A stretch of 64,000 bases of DNA from Phoronis australis (lineage: Eukaryota > Phoronida > Phoronidae). The stretch lies in the NCBI GenBank assembly GCA_002633005.1, contig NMRA01000047.1, positions 123,224-187,223 of the forward strand. The letters are read 5' to 3'. The translations under genes and the position numbers were made by a program. Positions 1 through 11,400 of the stretch are shown here, in pieces. Positions within the stretch are counted from its first letter, which is position 1. Each line of letters starts with the position of its first letter. The notes under the pieces were generated by a model. The model was not told where the DNA came from, made no database searches, and saw only the letters and a program-made list of their open reading frames with translations.

Positions 1-600
1 AGTTGCGATTGAGTGCTCTGAAGTCGATATTTTTAAAGTACAATTACACCACTGTATAAGGTTGCAAAGTGAGTTTTTTGATATCCTTCTATAGAAAAAG
101 CTTTAATCTCTCTGATAAAATCATCTGTTTCCTTTTAAACGAAACTTAAGTCCTGAAATTAGACCGGGGAAGGAGGCCAAAAACGGCGGTTTAGCTAGTT
201 GTCCCTTCCTGGTTATCTCTTCCTGGTTAAATGTACATGTAGGCCTACAGTCTCGTCTATAAGGTCCTACACATTAAGTCATACATGTATATCAGGATAC
301 AGTCACGTGGTTTCAGAACGATCACTATACGACATGTCGACTTCATAAATAAGTAAACCAGCTCCGATTTCCAATGAGGTTTTCCTAGTGAGTAATTTCA
401 CATTTCACTGCTGCGTAACTTACATCAAGATGTCGTTAGGCACGTCTCATAATTTATTGTACATGTACAGGATGAATTTGCGGTTTTCACTGTCAATTTT
501 ACAAATATCAAAATCGTTTAGAATAACGCTAGTACATGGGAACTTTATTTTTGTAAGATTACTTATGAGATATTTTTATGGAAGCAATATCACGAAATAG
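1..600. other. No gene recognised
   Basis: I see only short chance reading frames and AT-rich DNA with TACATGTA-type words. If the exon at 666-981 belongs to a real gene, its upstream exons would lie here or before the window, but I could not identify one. Confidence 0.5.
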
Positions 601-665
601 CAACTGTTTGTAGCTTTTGGTAAGCACACTTTCGTTTCTTTCACTTCGGTATTTATTTTATGCAG

Positions 666-981
666 GATAAGAACAACATATGGCGTCATCGATTCTACAC
701 ATCCGCCAGACGCAGAAGGAGACCCTGGAACGGTACGGTACTTCAACACTACCGAGTTCATCTCAGGGATCTCCCTTTGCTGGAATAATGTTTTAAAAGT
801 TTTCACCGATATAAACCCGATGACGTCACTGGATCACGCCTCAGTCGATTGCGACAATGTTGGTACGCCCGAATTTTTGTCAAGTCCTGGGAAGGTGCTA
901 CGCTACATTTCAGGATACTATGGACTAACAGAGGGCACTCAGTACAATGTTTTGAAACATATCGTTTTTCACTTTTGTTAA
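666..981 (+). CDS. Putative 3' terminal exon of an unknown protein
   Basis: An open frame of 104 codons runs to TAA at 979-981 and has no in-frame ATG near its start, as expected for an internal or last exon. A pyrimidine-rich tract ending in TTTTATGCAG at 665 makes a good splice acceptor. With that acceptor one base (G666) completes a codon begun upstream, then ATA AGA ACA follows. The product is balanced in composition, with N-x-T sequons (FNTTEF) and three cysteines, and looks like part of an extracellular or secreted domain. I recognise no family. The frame is open only back to about 600, so the length beyond the acceptor adds little. An upstream partner exon was not found. It could be a pseudo-exon. 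Confidence 0.35.
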
Positions 982-1354
982 TAAGCCAATCGCCCCACAC
1001 AGGAAGGTCGGTTTGTTGGTTTCATTAGAAGTTTCTCAGACATGTTTGATTCTGTAGATGGAAGGGAATTAGGCTATTTCTGAAAAATTAATTACGGGTT
1101 TCTAACACCGAACTCTCAAAAAGTCAAGACGATTGCGTGTTGCGGAAAACTGTTGATTTCTGGTGAAATTGGCCAGTGACAGGAGTTTTGTCAAGATCGT
1201 TGAAAATTCTCACCTGTTGAGTCAATTTGATTCACTTGTCCTTTGCTGAAGGATATGACCAAAGTCAAAAGCCTCCGCCATTGCGTGTACATTTACACCA
1301 AAAAAACATTCACCAAACTGGTTTCAGAACATGGCATAACAGTCTAAACTATAT
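982..1354. other. No feature recognised
   Basis: This is AT-rich spacer between the orphan exon and the LINE remnant. If the upstream exon is real, its 3' untranslated region would lie here. I found no convincing polyadenylation context. Confidence 0.4.
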
Positions 1355-1735
1355 ACCAGGTCTCGACTGCAGATGTTAATGCAGACGATATCACGTCACA
1401 GTATCCTGCAAAAACTAAGAAAACAACAGACCGAGCAACAGATTCCTGCTGCCCGAAATGCTGGATGGAAGATGAAACACCAGAACACCATGTCTGACGG
1501 TGTTTCACTTACCAAAGCATTACAAAAGAATACTTTGGAAGTAAAACAGTGTCGGTGAAAACATTAAGACACTTGCAAAATTAAGCAGACTGTGGAGTAT
1601 TAGCAGTGAAATTTAAGCACAGTGTCTGTTGCAATGAGCCTGTAGAATGCTTAAGTAACGCGTCGGCCTTTTTGATTTGCGGCATGTTTTTCCTCGCAAA
1701 ACTCTGACAACAGTGTCCCATTATATTTTCATTAA
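1355..1735 (+). mobile_element. LINE (non-LTR retrotransposon) 3' tail, decayed
   Basis: This segment aligns by eye over its whole length with 28,718-29,110. Both encode the end of a LINE pol protein: a region that in the other copy reads TGHCKL, then a zinc-knuckle-like stretch with CPKCWMEDETPEH. In this copy the TGHC part is mutated and the frame is broken, so it is a fossil. The C-x2-C-x7-H spacing and the ETPEH words are typical of the C-terminal tail of many animal LINEs. The clade cannot be told from this piece. Confidence 0.6.
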
Positions 1736-2944
1736 GTTTCATTAGATAACCAAGTAAGTGATTACATAACAAAAACAAGTCCTTACAGACATGTATCACC
1801 GGTTGTATGTAGTACATCTATAGCTGACTAAGCCACATTCGTACTTTTCACACACGAAACCAGCCTGTCCCGTTATTATCAAATTATTGAGCTATGTTAT
1901 TGACAACACTCTGGTATCAAATACTGCACTATTGACTAACTTCTATTTAACTACTGCAAACTGACTAGTGACTATTGTCTGTGTATAGCTTTGTAGACGC
2001 AAGAAACTCGCTAAGGAAGCTACTTGTCATCACGCTTTTTTCTTGTAACAGATGGCGATATCTCTGGATGTCTTGCGTGCTTTTGCGTTTTCCCGAGATT
2101 CTCGCGTCTAAAGAACGCACGCCAGAGTACTATTGATGGACGCTGATTCTGTAGCTTAAAGCTATTGGAACTTGATCTGAGTCTTTGATTTAGGGCTAGA
2201 AGTGTACTCATGGCATTACATCAACAGCAAATAAAAGGTTTACATGTGGCCTTCAAGTTACCAATTTCGTTACCATGCACCCCAAAATACCCCAGGAAAG
2301 CTGAAATTGTCTCTATGCAAGTGCTAATTTCGTTCACTGGCAAATATGCACTAACGTTTTAAGGCAAGTGCTCAATATAATGAAGTCCCTTAAGACCTCA
2401 TTAATCCCCGACATCCTCAAGTTTTACCCACTTGTTAAAATAGCCGGTCAGACGGGGCATAAATTGGCCAGTTATCTCATTTTCATCCACTTTTGATGAA
2501 AACGTTTTCGGAATTGTTCTTTCATAACAAACACTGATTTTATTTTGCTGAGTCCTCTTCAGAAAGCCTACTATGAGTTAAGGTCTTCCAACTTTTAACT
2601 CAGATATTGGGCACAGTATTTTTGATCTCATTGTGAATAGTTTGCAAGTACGACTTTACGACTATGTAAGACCTTGTCGACAAACCTGTGTTTCTATATA
2701 AATATCTACAAAAAATATTTTAGCTCAATTGAAGTATATATTCTCTGAACTTAGGAAGTATGAAGATTCTGTTTTTTGAGTTTTCACTAATCTGTCATTT
2801 ATAATGTTTGAAAAAAGGAATCGTAATTTGATGTCTAGATAGCGGTATCATAAGAGAACGGGATCCCAGAGGATTTTCGGGCATGAAAACGTAGCCAATT
2901 TTCTTTGATACCACAGTGATCCATGGGTATCCCAATGTTAGGAA
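1736..2944. other. No feature recognised
   Basis: About 1.2 kb of AT-rich DNA with only short frames below about 70 codons. I saw no repeat relation to other parts of the window. Confidence 0.4.
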
Positions 2945-3220
2945 ATGGCCATCTGACAGGTTCACTCTGGTGGGTGGGGTCAGGGTGGCCCTGACAATCA
3001 AAACTTGAGGTAGATCAACTTTTTGGTAACCACTAACCTGCGAAGCTTACTACTCAAGTCACTGTCATACAGTTTCAGTGGTGGGTTACTCCTGCCAGAT
3101 AAGCAATAATGGGCTCCCAAAATTGAGCTAGATCAACCCAAGAGGTAATCGCATGAAACTGGCTAAAAATTAATCATCATCGACCAACTTGTATCATGAA
3201 TGGATACTGCCCGACAATTG
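2945..3220. repeat. Satellite-like tandem repeat, left block
   Basis: Units of roughly 110-145 bp recur at about 2,950, 3,062 and 3,207. Each carries the same landmarks: a CTGnCAGACAATT-like start, then GTGGTGGGTTACTCCTGCC, then AAAATTGAGCTTGATCAACCC with a few changes. The same landmarks return at about 5,056 and 5,185. The unit starting at 3,207 is cut after GACAATT at about 3,220 and continues at 4,939, so both blocks were one array before an element inserted. Confidence 0.65.
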
Positions 3221-4938
3221 ACCTATCGCAAGCTCCGCCCCTATGCGAAAAGTCACGTGATACCCGACATTCGAACGAGATGTCAGAGGCAAATACACTG
3301 TCGCTAAACGACGTTCCTGGTGGAATCGATGAGTGTTTTTGCACTATTTGAAAACGCGTCGACAGAGACAAGAGGCGATGCTTTTCAACAGTGAATCGTA
3401 CGTTCATGATATGGGAATTTGTAAAGGTGACGATGAAAAAATAAGTGCTCGAGGAGCCAGCGAAAATCCGAAGAACCCCTCGGCCTCGGGGTTCACCTTC
3501 ACCTGACAAATGACAAGGCCACTGATACGATATGTTCATGTAAAGCTGGGTATATACCTTAAAGTCGAATTATCTGTACAATTCCATAGATTTCACGATC
3601 TTTCGAATAAAACCAGTGAAGATTCACCGATATTTTTATTCTGTCGTCTGCTAAATTTCGCCAAATGAAAAGTAGGTCTCAACTGGTGGGACTCCTGGAG
3701 TAAAGTAGGTCATAGATTTTAGACAACACATGCACTATAGTGTCTGACCGTAGGTCGACTCGATAACGTTGTTTACGCTTTTCTAATGTTGTAACGAAAT
3801 ATTTTGATCAAAAAATTGAGGTTCATAGCTCAGGTACACAATCATCTCGTCCTGGCCAAACAGCCCCCCGCCCCCCTAAATCCGCCTATGGAATTGTCCG
3901 TTTGCACCATTAAGACATTTAAATTAGGCCTACCTTTTTTATGAACTTGGCATTTTTTGTAGTTTCATTCCATAAAGGTAGCTTTCATTTAATTTTGAAG
4001 GTAGCATGATCACTAAGTCGTGGTATGGTTACAAATTTTACAAGTCTGGTGTGGTAGTTGCAAAAATAGGGTATTTACAAAAATAATTCAAGTTCGTTTT
4101 TAAACCTTCGATCTAAATATCATGTTTGAACAACTTCAAAATGAGCTCTCTCTAACTCCGAGTCTACAGACATAGTGTATACTAGAGGTACACGTCAAAA
4201 ACAATTCAACAGTTTATTTTTAGTGACAACAGCTCGACCAAGGCTTTGAATTCCGACAGTCATCCAGTGCCCTTCCCTGTGCCGATCTAATCTCTGAATT
4301 TTGACCGGGAGAGAAGTTCAGTTGAACGCCAGCCTACGGTTTATGAATAACAAAAATGTACCTCTGATACGAAACAAAATAATTTCCATTAGGTTGAAAT
4401 AAATAAAAAACATAAAATAAAAAATGTCCTTGAAAACAACTGCCGCTAGAGTGCTGAGATCCAGCAGGTGCCGAGACAAAGGCGGCCAGACGTAGGAAAC
4501 TCGGGAGTCAAAATCTTAGATAGTCCTGCACCATAGCCACCAAGCTAAAAAGTGCGTATCTTGGAACTAATATATTTGTGTTTATTATAGCCTTCGAGTT
4601 ATCAAGCAACATCGCTATGTTCAGCTGCTCGTGTGGCCGTACAGTTTGATCCATAGTTTACGCTTTTCAACATCATTTTTCGGCTTAGGACATGCCAAAA
4701 AATGACGGGATATTATTCTGGAGCAGCACAACGGCTGCCGGTGCTACACACGCCATATCAAAACCGTTTCTCCATTCTTAGCGGACAATTTCTTGAGCTA
4801 TAGACTAAAGTAAGTTTAACTCGACTACGTGTGGTTTGTCGGGTAAAATGGCGGCTTGGAAACGCAGACGAAGGTTTGCCAAGAATGCTGCGTTCTGATT
4901 GGTCAATTAAGCCGTCCGTCATAATCCTGGCGATAGGT
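3221..4938. mobile_element. DNA transposon (non-autonomous) inserted in satellite
   Basis: The left end reads GACCTATCGC and the right end GCGATAGGTC, perfect inverted termini. AATT stands on both outer sides and fits a 4-bp target duplication. The flanks join into one satellite unit if the element is removed, which defines the insertion. Both sub-terminal regions recur in a compact 180-bp copy at 40,350-40,531: left CAAGCTCCGCCCC, right AATGGCGGCTTGGAAACG followed by TCTGATTGGTCA. No transposase frame is visible; a 120-codon minus frame at 3,177-3,539 crosses the element edge and matches nothing I know. It also contains a G/C-rich TE-like end near 3,864-3,893. Confidence 0.7.
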
Positions 4939-5310
4939 CAATTTCCGTGGTGAATTTCCCTCGTCAACCACGTGAAAACTCCAAGTTGAGCAGGTAACCG
5001 ATTGATACCAACTGCATAACATCCAGCATCACTCCACGCGGTACAGCAGTTACATGCCAGACAATTTCAATGGTGGGGTACCCCTGCCAGGTAAGGAACA
5101 AAGGGTCCCAAAATTGAGCTTGATCAACCCATGAAATCGGTTGCAAAATATTCAACACAATCCCGTGTATCACGAATGAACACTGCCAGACAAATCCAGT
5201 GGTGGGTTAACTCGCCACACTCGCCCCGACTTCAGAGTTGAGCTTGATCAACCCTCCAGGTAGCCAGTTGAAACCAAGTGCAATATGTTCCACATCACTT
5301 CATATGTGTT
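4939..5310. repeat. Satellite-like tandem repeat, right block
   Basis: This block completes the interrupted unit and adds two more, whose GCCAGACAA landmarks lie 129 bp apart (5,056 and 5,185). Each unit keeps TTGAGCTTGATCAACCC and the GTGGTGGG box. The block fades out around 5,310. Confidence 0.65.
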
Positions 5311-7511
5311 AACTAATGCATGCAGACTATCTCAGCGGTGGAATCAAGGGTCAGATATCGAAACGATATTAGCCATAAGGATTGTGTACAACGAATAAAT
5401 ACAGCACGAGACACGCAATGGTGGACCAATGACTTTCATTTTCAAAGCCCCAACAGCTGGCCCTATACTAAATGTAAAGGGTGGATGTTCGTCAAAAATT
5501 TATCGATGTACGTGTACAAGCAGACACGTTCACTAATTCTGAGGTTGGTGCGTTCTCCCGGGCAGCACTATGATCTGCTTAAAGAGACTACGGCCGAACA
5601 ACGCATGAGGGGACTATGTTCGGTGGGGTAGACTTCATGGCGTTATAGGGTTGCACCAGACCTATAAACCACTAGTATCCGTTTTTGTGATTAAAATTAA
5701 ATACTACGCCGTTCATCTAGTGGGATTTAACTCCGCCAGCAGGCTGTGTCTACAGGGTTGCAGGGTCGATGTACTGAGTGTAGTACAATAGGAGGTCCCA
5801 CTCCGCCATCTTGCCATTCACCGCAATACATGCAGTCATCGGTCGAAAAACTAGCGCCCAAAGTGGCGAATAAACAAAACTAACGGCGAGAATCCAAACC
5901 CTGTAAACACTGACAAATTCGTATTTTAATAACGTTCGACGGGCAATAAAATTACTGTGTGATTGAAAATGAGTAAAATACATATATTTACTTTAGCCTA
6001 TTATGAAAATGTGTGTTTTAGTCAATATTAAAGTGTACTAGACCTTATAATTAATACTTGTGACAACAATGAAAACAATAACAACAAAAAGAAAACAATA
6101 ACAACAAAAAACAACAACAACACACAATGTTGTTTCGCGTTGCTAGTAAATAAGGCGTTGCACTTTTGTTATCTATGTTATGAATGCACCGCACTTGCCT
6201 GTATTTCCGGAGTACACGTGCGTAGTAGCAGTAAAAAGTCTTTGAGAGATGATGAACAGATAACAGGGCAATTATGGGTAAACAGATCCGCAAAATAATT
6301 TTTCATGTACATGACGTCTGCATGATTTCAGACAAGTGTTTTACGGCAATTATGTGGGCTCGACCAAATTGATTATCACTGGATATTGGTCAAGACATTT
6401 TATAGATAAATCCAAGGTTGCACACTCCTTTCTGCATGTATATTATGAGTACATTGGAGAATAATATTGTTCAACGACATACAGATCCGCCTCCGTCTAG
6501 AAGCTCCAGGTATTTCGTTTCTATGGCTGCCATGCACGTTTATTTATCCTTCGGAAATTGTAGTCCACCCTCACGACACCTGGGACTTCGATGCGTCAGT
6601 GTATACCTATGTCATCGAAGTGTCGGATAAGTGTATGATTGTGTTTTTGTTGGACTGGACGTCTTTCAAACTATTTCGTTGCAGTTCATTTCCCGTCAGT
6701 AAGCGAAGTTATGAACTCTGCGGAAAAATTCTTCCAGTAGTTTATTGCGGGAAATCTTTGATTAGTGTGCCGTCAACCGGCTAGACGTTCAACTCCAAGT
6801 TGACGTTCGCTGGGACAGTTTCTGGGCTAGAATGCGCCATTATAGGGTTCAGTGCCCGGTTGCATGAAGCGTTCCCAAATAGGGACTCAACTTGGTTTTC
6901 CAAATCTAATGCGCATTTTTGGCGTTGTGAAAACGCTGATTGAATCTTATCACTTAGTCAATTTATTGCTTTGATACACATGGAGAGTGAACTCTATGCG
7001 AAATTCTGGGTATTATTGAAAATAAGTAGGGATCTTTTCATGCGACGCCCCTAATTTAAGGACCTAATCATTTTGAGTGAATGAAGGGCTCAGTTTTTAG
7101 TTATATTTCCTGAAAATTAGTTAAAGAGGAAATCCCAATGAAGATAAAATTATAGAGAAATATTACATTTATGAGTAAAGAATGAAACAAGTACGTAAAG
7201 GATTTAATGATCTCTGATGATTCCCTGTTTAGGACTGTCTCGTGTAACCTGGCACAAAAGCCTTGTATTTTCTGCAACAAATCAAGATAAATTTACTGAC
7301 TGTTGGTAATGCATTTATTGCAACCAAATAACAGCACATACTGTATTGTTGCGCTCGACACTAGTATTGAGTGCGATGTCCATTGCGAATATATGTCTCG
7401 CAACCCCGCTCTCCATTTTCCACCTAGGGACATGTACATGAACCTACGACAGGGGTACCTGAATTCTGCAAACGTCAACACGAACGCTGCTGCAAATTTG
7501 GATGAATGCTC
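5311..7511. other. No gene recognised
   Basis: There are several short frames. The longest (6,467-6,784, plus, 105 codons) reads like a beta-rich extracellular segment for its first half, but I could not support splice sites or a family, so I do not call it. A purine-rich tract is annotated separately. Confidence 0.4.
6060..6124. repeat. (CAA)n-rich low-complexity tract
   Basis: Imperfect runs of AACAACAA and GAAAACAATAACAACAA, including a duplicated 17-bp word. Confidence 0.8.
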
Positions 7512-8497
7512 ATAGGCGGATTTAGGAGGGGGCAGGGGGCCCGCTCCCCCCCCCCCTTGGCTGCCGCAGAAAATAAAACAGCAAGAGCGTAGAGAAATGT
7601 TGAGTTTATTAATTAACCCCGGTAATTAACATTATACGGGTGAAACAAGATTTAAAGTGTGCAGTTTTAGGGCGGGGGAGGGGGCTCAGATCCAATTTCA
7701 AGTGTCAAATTCGGAACACGGCGCAATCGTAACGGAACTATGGCTAAGTACATGTAATAGGCTCTCTCGCGATATCCCAGACGACCGTCGTCTGCTTCAC
7801 GGTGCAATGAAGAAAATTACTTTAAAGAAAATGGAATCTGAGTGACGATGATAAAACAGAATCTGCAGGTAAGATGTGAATTTTAATCGAAGCCTTAGTG
7901 AATCACTCAGAAACTCATAATTCTCTCTTTGTCAAACCTTAACTTCAGACGATTTGTAAAGCAACCGCGTCATTAATGCCAACACAAAAAAACGGATTTG
8001 GTCTTTGGGGCAATTGAAGAGTATTTTAAATACAATAAATTTGTTACGAACTGATTGCACATAATATAAAAGTGTAATAAGCATTACAAAAAGAAGTTGA
8101 TTTTGCGCGCAAACGCTGTGGACCATAAACAAATAGGTCTTTTAGACTCAAAATTCGAGAGAAATCGTGGTGTGTAGTGGTAAAGCACGCGCGCTGTAAC
8201 CGCCAGGTCTTGAGTTTGGGTATGTGGTATGTCAGTTTTACTAGTTTGACACGTTCTCCGTTTTTTTTTTTTTCGTTTTTTTCCATTGCCTTTTTTTCTT
8301 GGATAATACTTCAGGAATCAAGGAAAATGCTTGCTTTTTAGAGGAAAAAACAGAAAAATTTTCCTGGCGGAGGGGGGCAAACCCCCCTCCCGACCTCCCC
8401 CCATTCGGTGCTATGCGTATCTACAATCGTGCTTTGCGCAAATGTTTACTGACAAAATGTTGGGCCCTCCTTGTGATATTCTAGATCCGCCACTGAT
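7512..8497. mobile_element. Possible hAT-like element with GGCGGAT/ATCCGCC ends
   Basis: The left edge begins TAGGCGGATTTAGG followed by a G-rich then C-rich run. The right edge ends CTAGATCCGCCACTG, whose reverse complement starts CAGTGGCGGATCTAG, a word common at hAT-type termini in marine animals. Similar lone ends occur near 3,864-3,893 and 10,282-10,300. The two edges are only partly alike, so this may be two different insertions. A 156-codon minus frame (8,411-8,881) overlaps the right edge and is probably chance. Confidence 0.3.
8167..8220 (+). repeat. tRNA-like (SINE head) fragment
   Basis: TGTAGTGGTAAAGC resembles a pol III A box, and GGTCTTGAGTTTGGG is a decayed B box about 35 bp downstream. 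The stems do not form a full cloverleaf, so this is at best a SINE or tRNA relic. Confidence 0.3.
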
Positions 8498-11400
8498 GCT
8501 GTACAGTACACATGTACATAAAAGCTTCTTTTCTGTGGTTTTGGATAAACTCTTTTCGGATGTTGCTGAAGCCCAGTGGGCGCAGTCGTATACGGATAAC
8601 ATTTCGCAGGCAGGGCTCGACGCGTAGTTACACGCCAAATCGCATTTGCCGCCGTGGCATTTTTGCCACGAAATCTGAAAAAATAGGTCACGAAAACTAA
8701 AATTAAAAACAAAATCTGCGGCTATGACGGCACCAATTTTGCCTTGCGCTTCTCTATTCCCTAATTTCGTCCGTAAATCTACCTGGCACTCTGGCTCTAA
8801 TTCAACAAACGAGCATGGGACGCAGGCGACCACATGGACTGGTGGGGCGAACTTAGCCAATCTTGCCAGATTTTTTGCCAAACAATTCCGACTTCTGTCT
8901 GCTTACTTCCTGTTTTAATTTAGACGTGGAGGCAAATGCGGTGAATTCACGAAATAAACAGAACACCTGTGACTCTAAAGGGTTAATAAATCTAGGAAAA
9001 CTGTTACTAATTTCAAGTTTAGAAGTCTACACGAACCTTGAAACGAATTGAGTGGGAATTATTGTCTGACTTTGATGCTCGCAGTGGCGACCTCGTGGCG
9101 ACTTTGAATTTTTCTCAGGTCACCAAACACAATCTGACCTGCAGGTAGCCAAATCGAGCGCTGGCAGATATGCTTAGAGCGTATAGTTGGGAAAATAAAA
9201 GATGGTTGGATCCTAAAATATTTCCCAGTTTCGTAGCAAATGGACACCAAAAACCGTAACTGAAGTAAATTTCCATGAATAATTTTCTCCTGTGAGGAAA
9301 ATCATACATCGCCAATGTTGTGTACTTGGTTTCAATATTCGCGCGTCGGCTACTTACTCTCAAGCATATTTCCGTCACTGACCGCACGCATTGGGCTTTG
9401 ACGTTTGTTCCCTAAACTGATATTTTCTGAATGTACACCCCTAGTTTTACTGCAGAAAATTGTTCGGCATAAGGCCTGCCTGTAGACTGTAGTTTAGTAA
9501 TGGTTCTTGAAACGCGAAATTGTTCAGTGCAGTTGTGACGTTTCATCTATAGATGGCGTTGAGCCTAAGAGACTGTTTTTATGGTTTAGCTGAAACGGTG
9601 TACACAATTTGGTTTCGGTTTTTGGCTAACGGTATCGTTTTTTCGGTTCGCTATTTCTCAGGGAAATGAGACAAATTTCCAACACTGTCTTAAAATTAGC
9701 TCCTGTCAAAAAACGTAGCTTGAACGTCATTGCAGGAATTCCTTTTCATGAGAAGAGTTCAAATGTCGAAGAACGTGAAAATTTGCACATGTATTATTTT
9801 ACATTAGGTTTGTTTTTTATCCGAGTGAATTTGAACATCACATGGTAGCTAAGTATTGATAAAGTGCATAACACGGGGCCATTACCAACGCACCGATTTG
9901 GTTTTGATCGTAATCAAATTTTGTGGTCAATGAAGGAAATGACAAGATTTTGTTGGCAATTATGACTAAAATCACTTAGTTTTGACCTCACTAAAACAGC
10001 CCTTTGCAATTTCCACTATACAAAACAGGAATATTGATTCATGGAGTAGCGTACAAATGGACCACTGACCGATTGTGTCGGATAGTTTGGTCTTTATTCA
10101 CTGAAATGCGCAATATTAATCATGAAATCTTTAATAAGTCTGAAGCATAGGTGAATTTGAGAGGAGCCCCATACATGTACAGGCGACCAAACAAAAAACA
10201 AATGTCGTTGACATGCCACTTTTAGAAGTTATGCGGACACTTTTCACTCGAAAATTGTGGTTGCCCCCTCGCTTTAGAACAACCTTGATCCGCCACTGTT
10301 AAAAAATAAAATCAATCCATGAAATTTTGAGGACATATTCTCAAAATTCTATTATCGAGTCTGGAATTAAACTAGTGATTTCGCCGAAAGTCATTTCACT
10401 GCCAAAGATCCAAATGAAGAGTGCAAACTGGCGTCTGAACATCAACTCGTAAAATTTGGCGCTTGCGAAATTGATACGACAAACGATTCAAGATGATAAA
10501 GCAAGGTTCCTCTCATCACAAAGTGGTAAAAATCTAGCGTCTTTCTATCAGCAGATCCATTTTGAGTGCTCGGTAACAGTTCTCGAGTAAATCGCATGCC
10601 TCCAATAACGGCACGTTTAATTCTTTTACCTGAAACCAGACGACAGGCGGAGATACGGCGTCATTGGATCTACACAGTCTGTTACGCAGTTCAACACTGG
10701 GCACTTTATTGTATAAGACTATCCCTTAACTTTAACGTTTTACACCAATGAAACATTAGACTTTGGTGCAAAACCTGTAGAGTACACTGAACGTTCAAAT
10801 AAAAGGTCTGCTTCGTTTCGCAATTACTGATATATAGAAATTTTGAACATGACTTGAACCACTTCCCGAGATCGGCGACTGGGAGTTTGGAGCAGCCTGT
10901 TCGATGATAAATTTAATCGATTCATCCATAAAATAAAAAAGTGATCATCATGAGTACAACCATGTTTTAATTCATGCTGCTAGTTCAGTTCTGGGCTCAC
11001 TGCGGCGCCGTACAACCAGGAACAATAAAGAAAATCGTGCATAGCACAGACCAGCGACACACACAGCGTAAGACCCGATGACATCATTGCATAGTGTACT
11101 TCAACCTCCTCAGGTTAATGAGGCATCAGGTGAATACGAGATAGGCCTAATGTGGATGGTGACCGATTAAAACGGCAAGAAACGCAAGGCATTGACATTT
11201 AAATTGCATTTACGCTTGACACAGAGCAACTGACACGCCGTGACGGACAACTGGTCGGGCGCAAGAATGGGTGTGAGTACATTGACCTGACGGCAGCCAT
11301 TTCTGTCACCGCTTTGAGGGCTCAAGTAAAGCTCCCTCCATATCATTAGTGTCAACAACACGTCTAAACACAAACTGCAGTGAGGCGCTTGACCAATAAA

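Noticed and set aside
3177-3539. 120-codon minus-strand frame
   Set aside because: It crosses the edge of the inserted element into satellite DNA, so it cannot be an old gene of either.
6467-6784. 105-codon plus-strand frame with beta-rich look
   Set aside because: No acceptor, donor or family could be supported, although the first half resembles an extracellular domain segment.
8411-8881. 156-codon minus-strand frame
   Set aside because: It runs through a transposon-like end (its C-terminal part is the translated TE terminus), has no recognised domain and no splice or promoter context.
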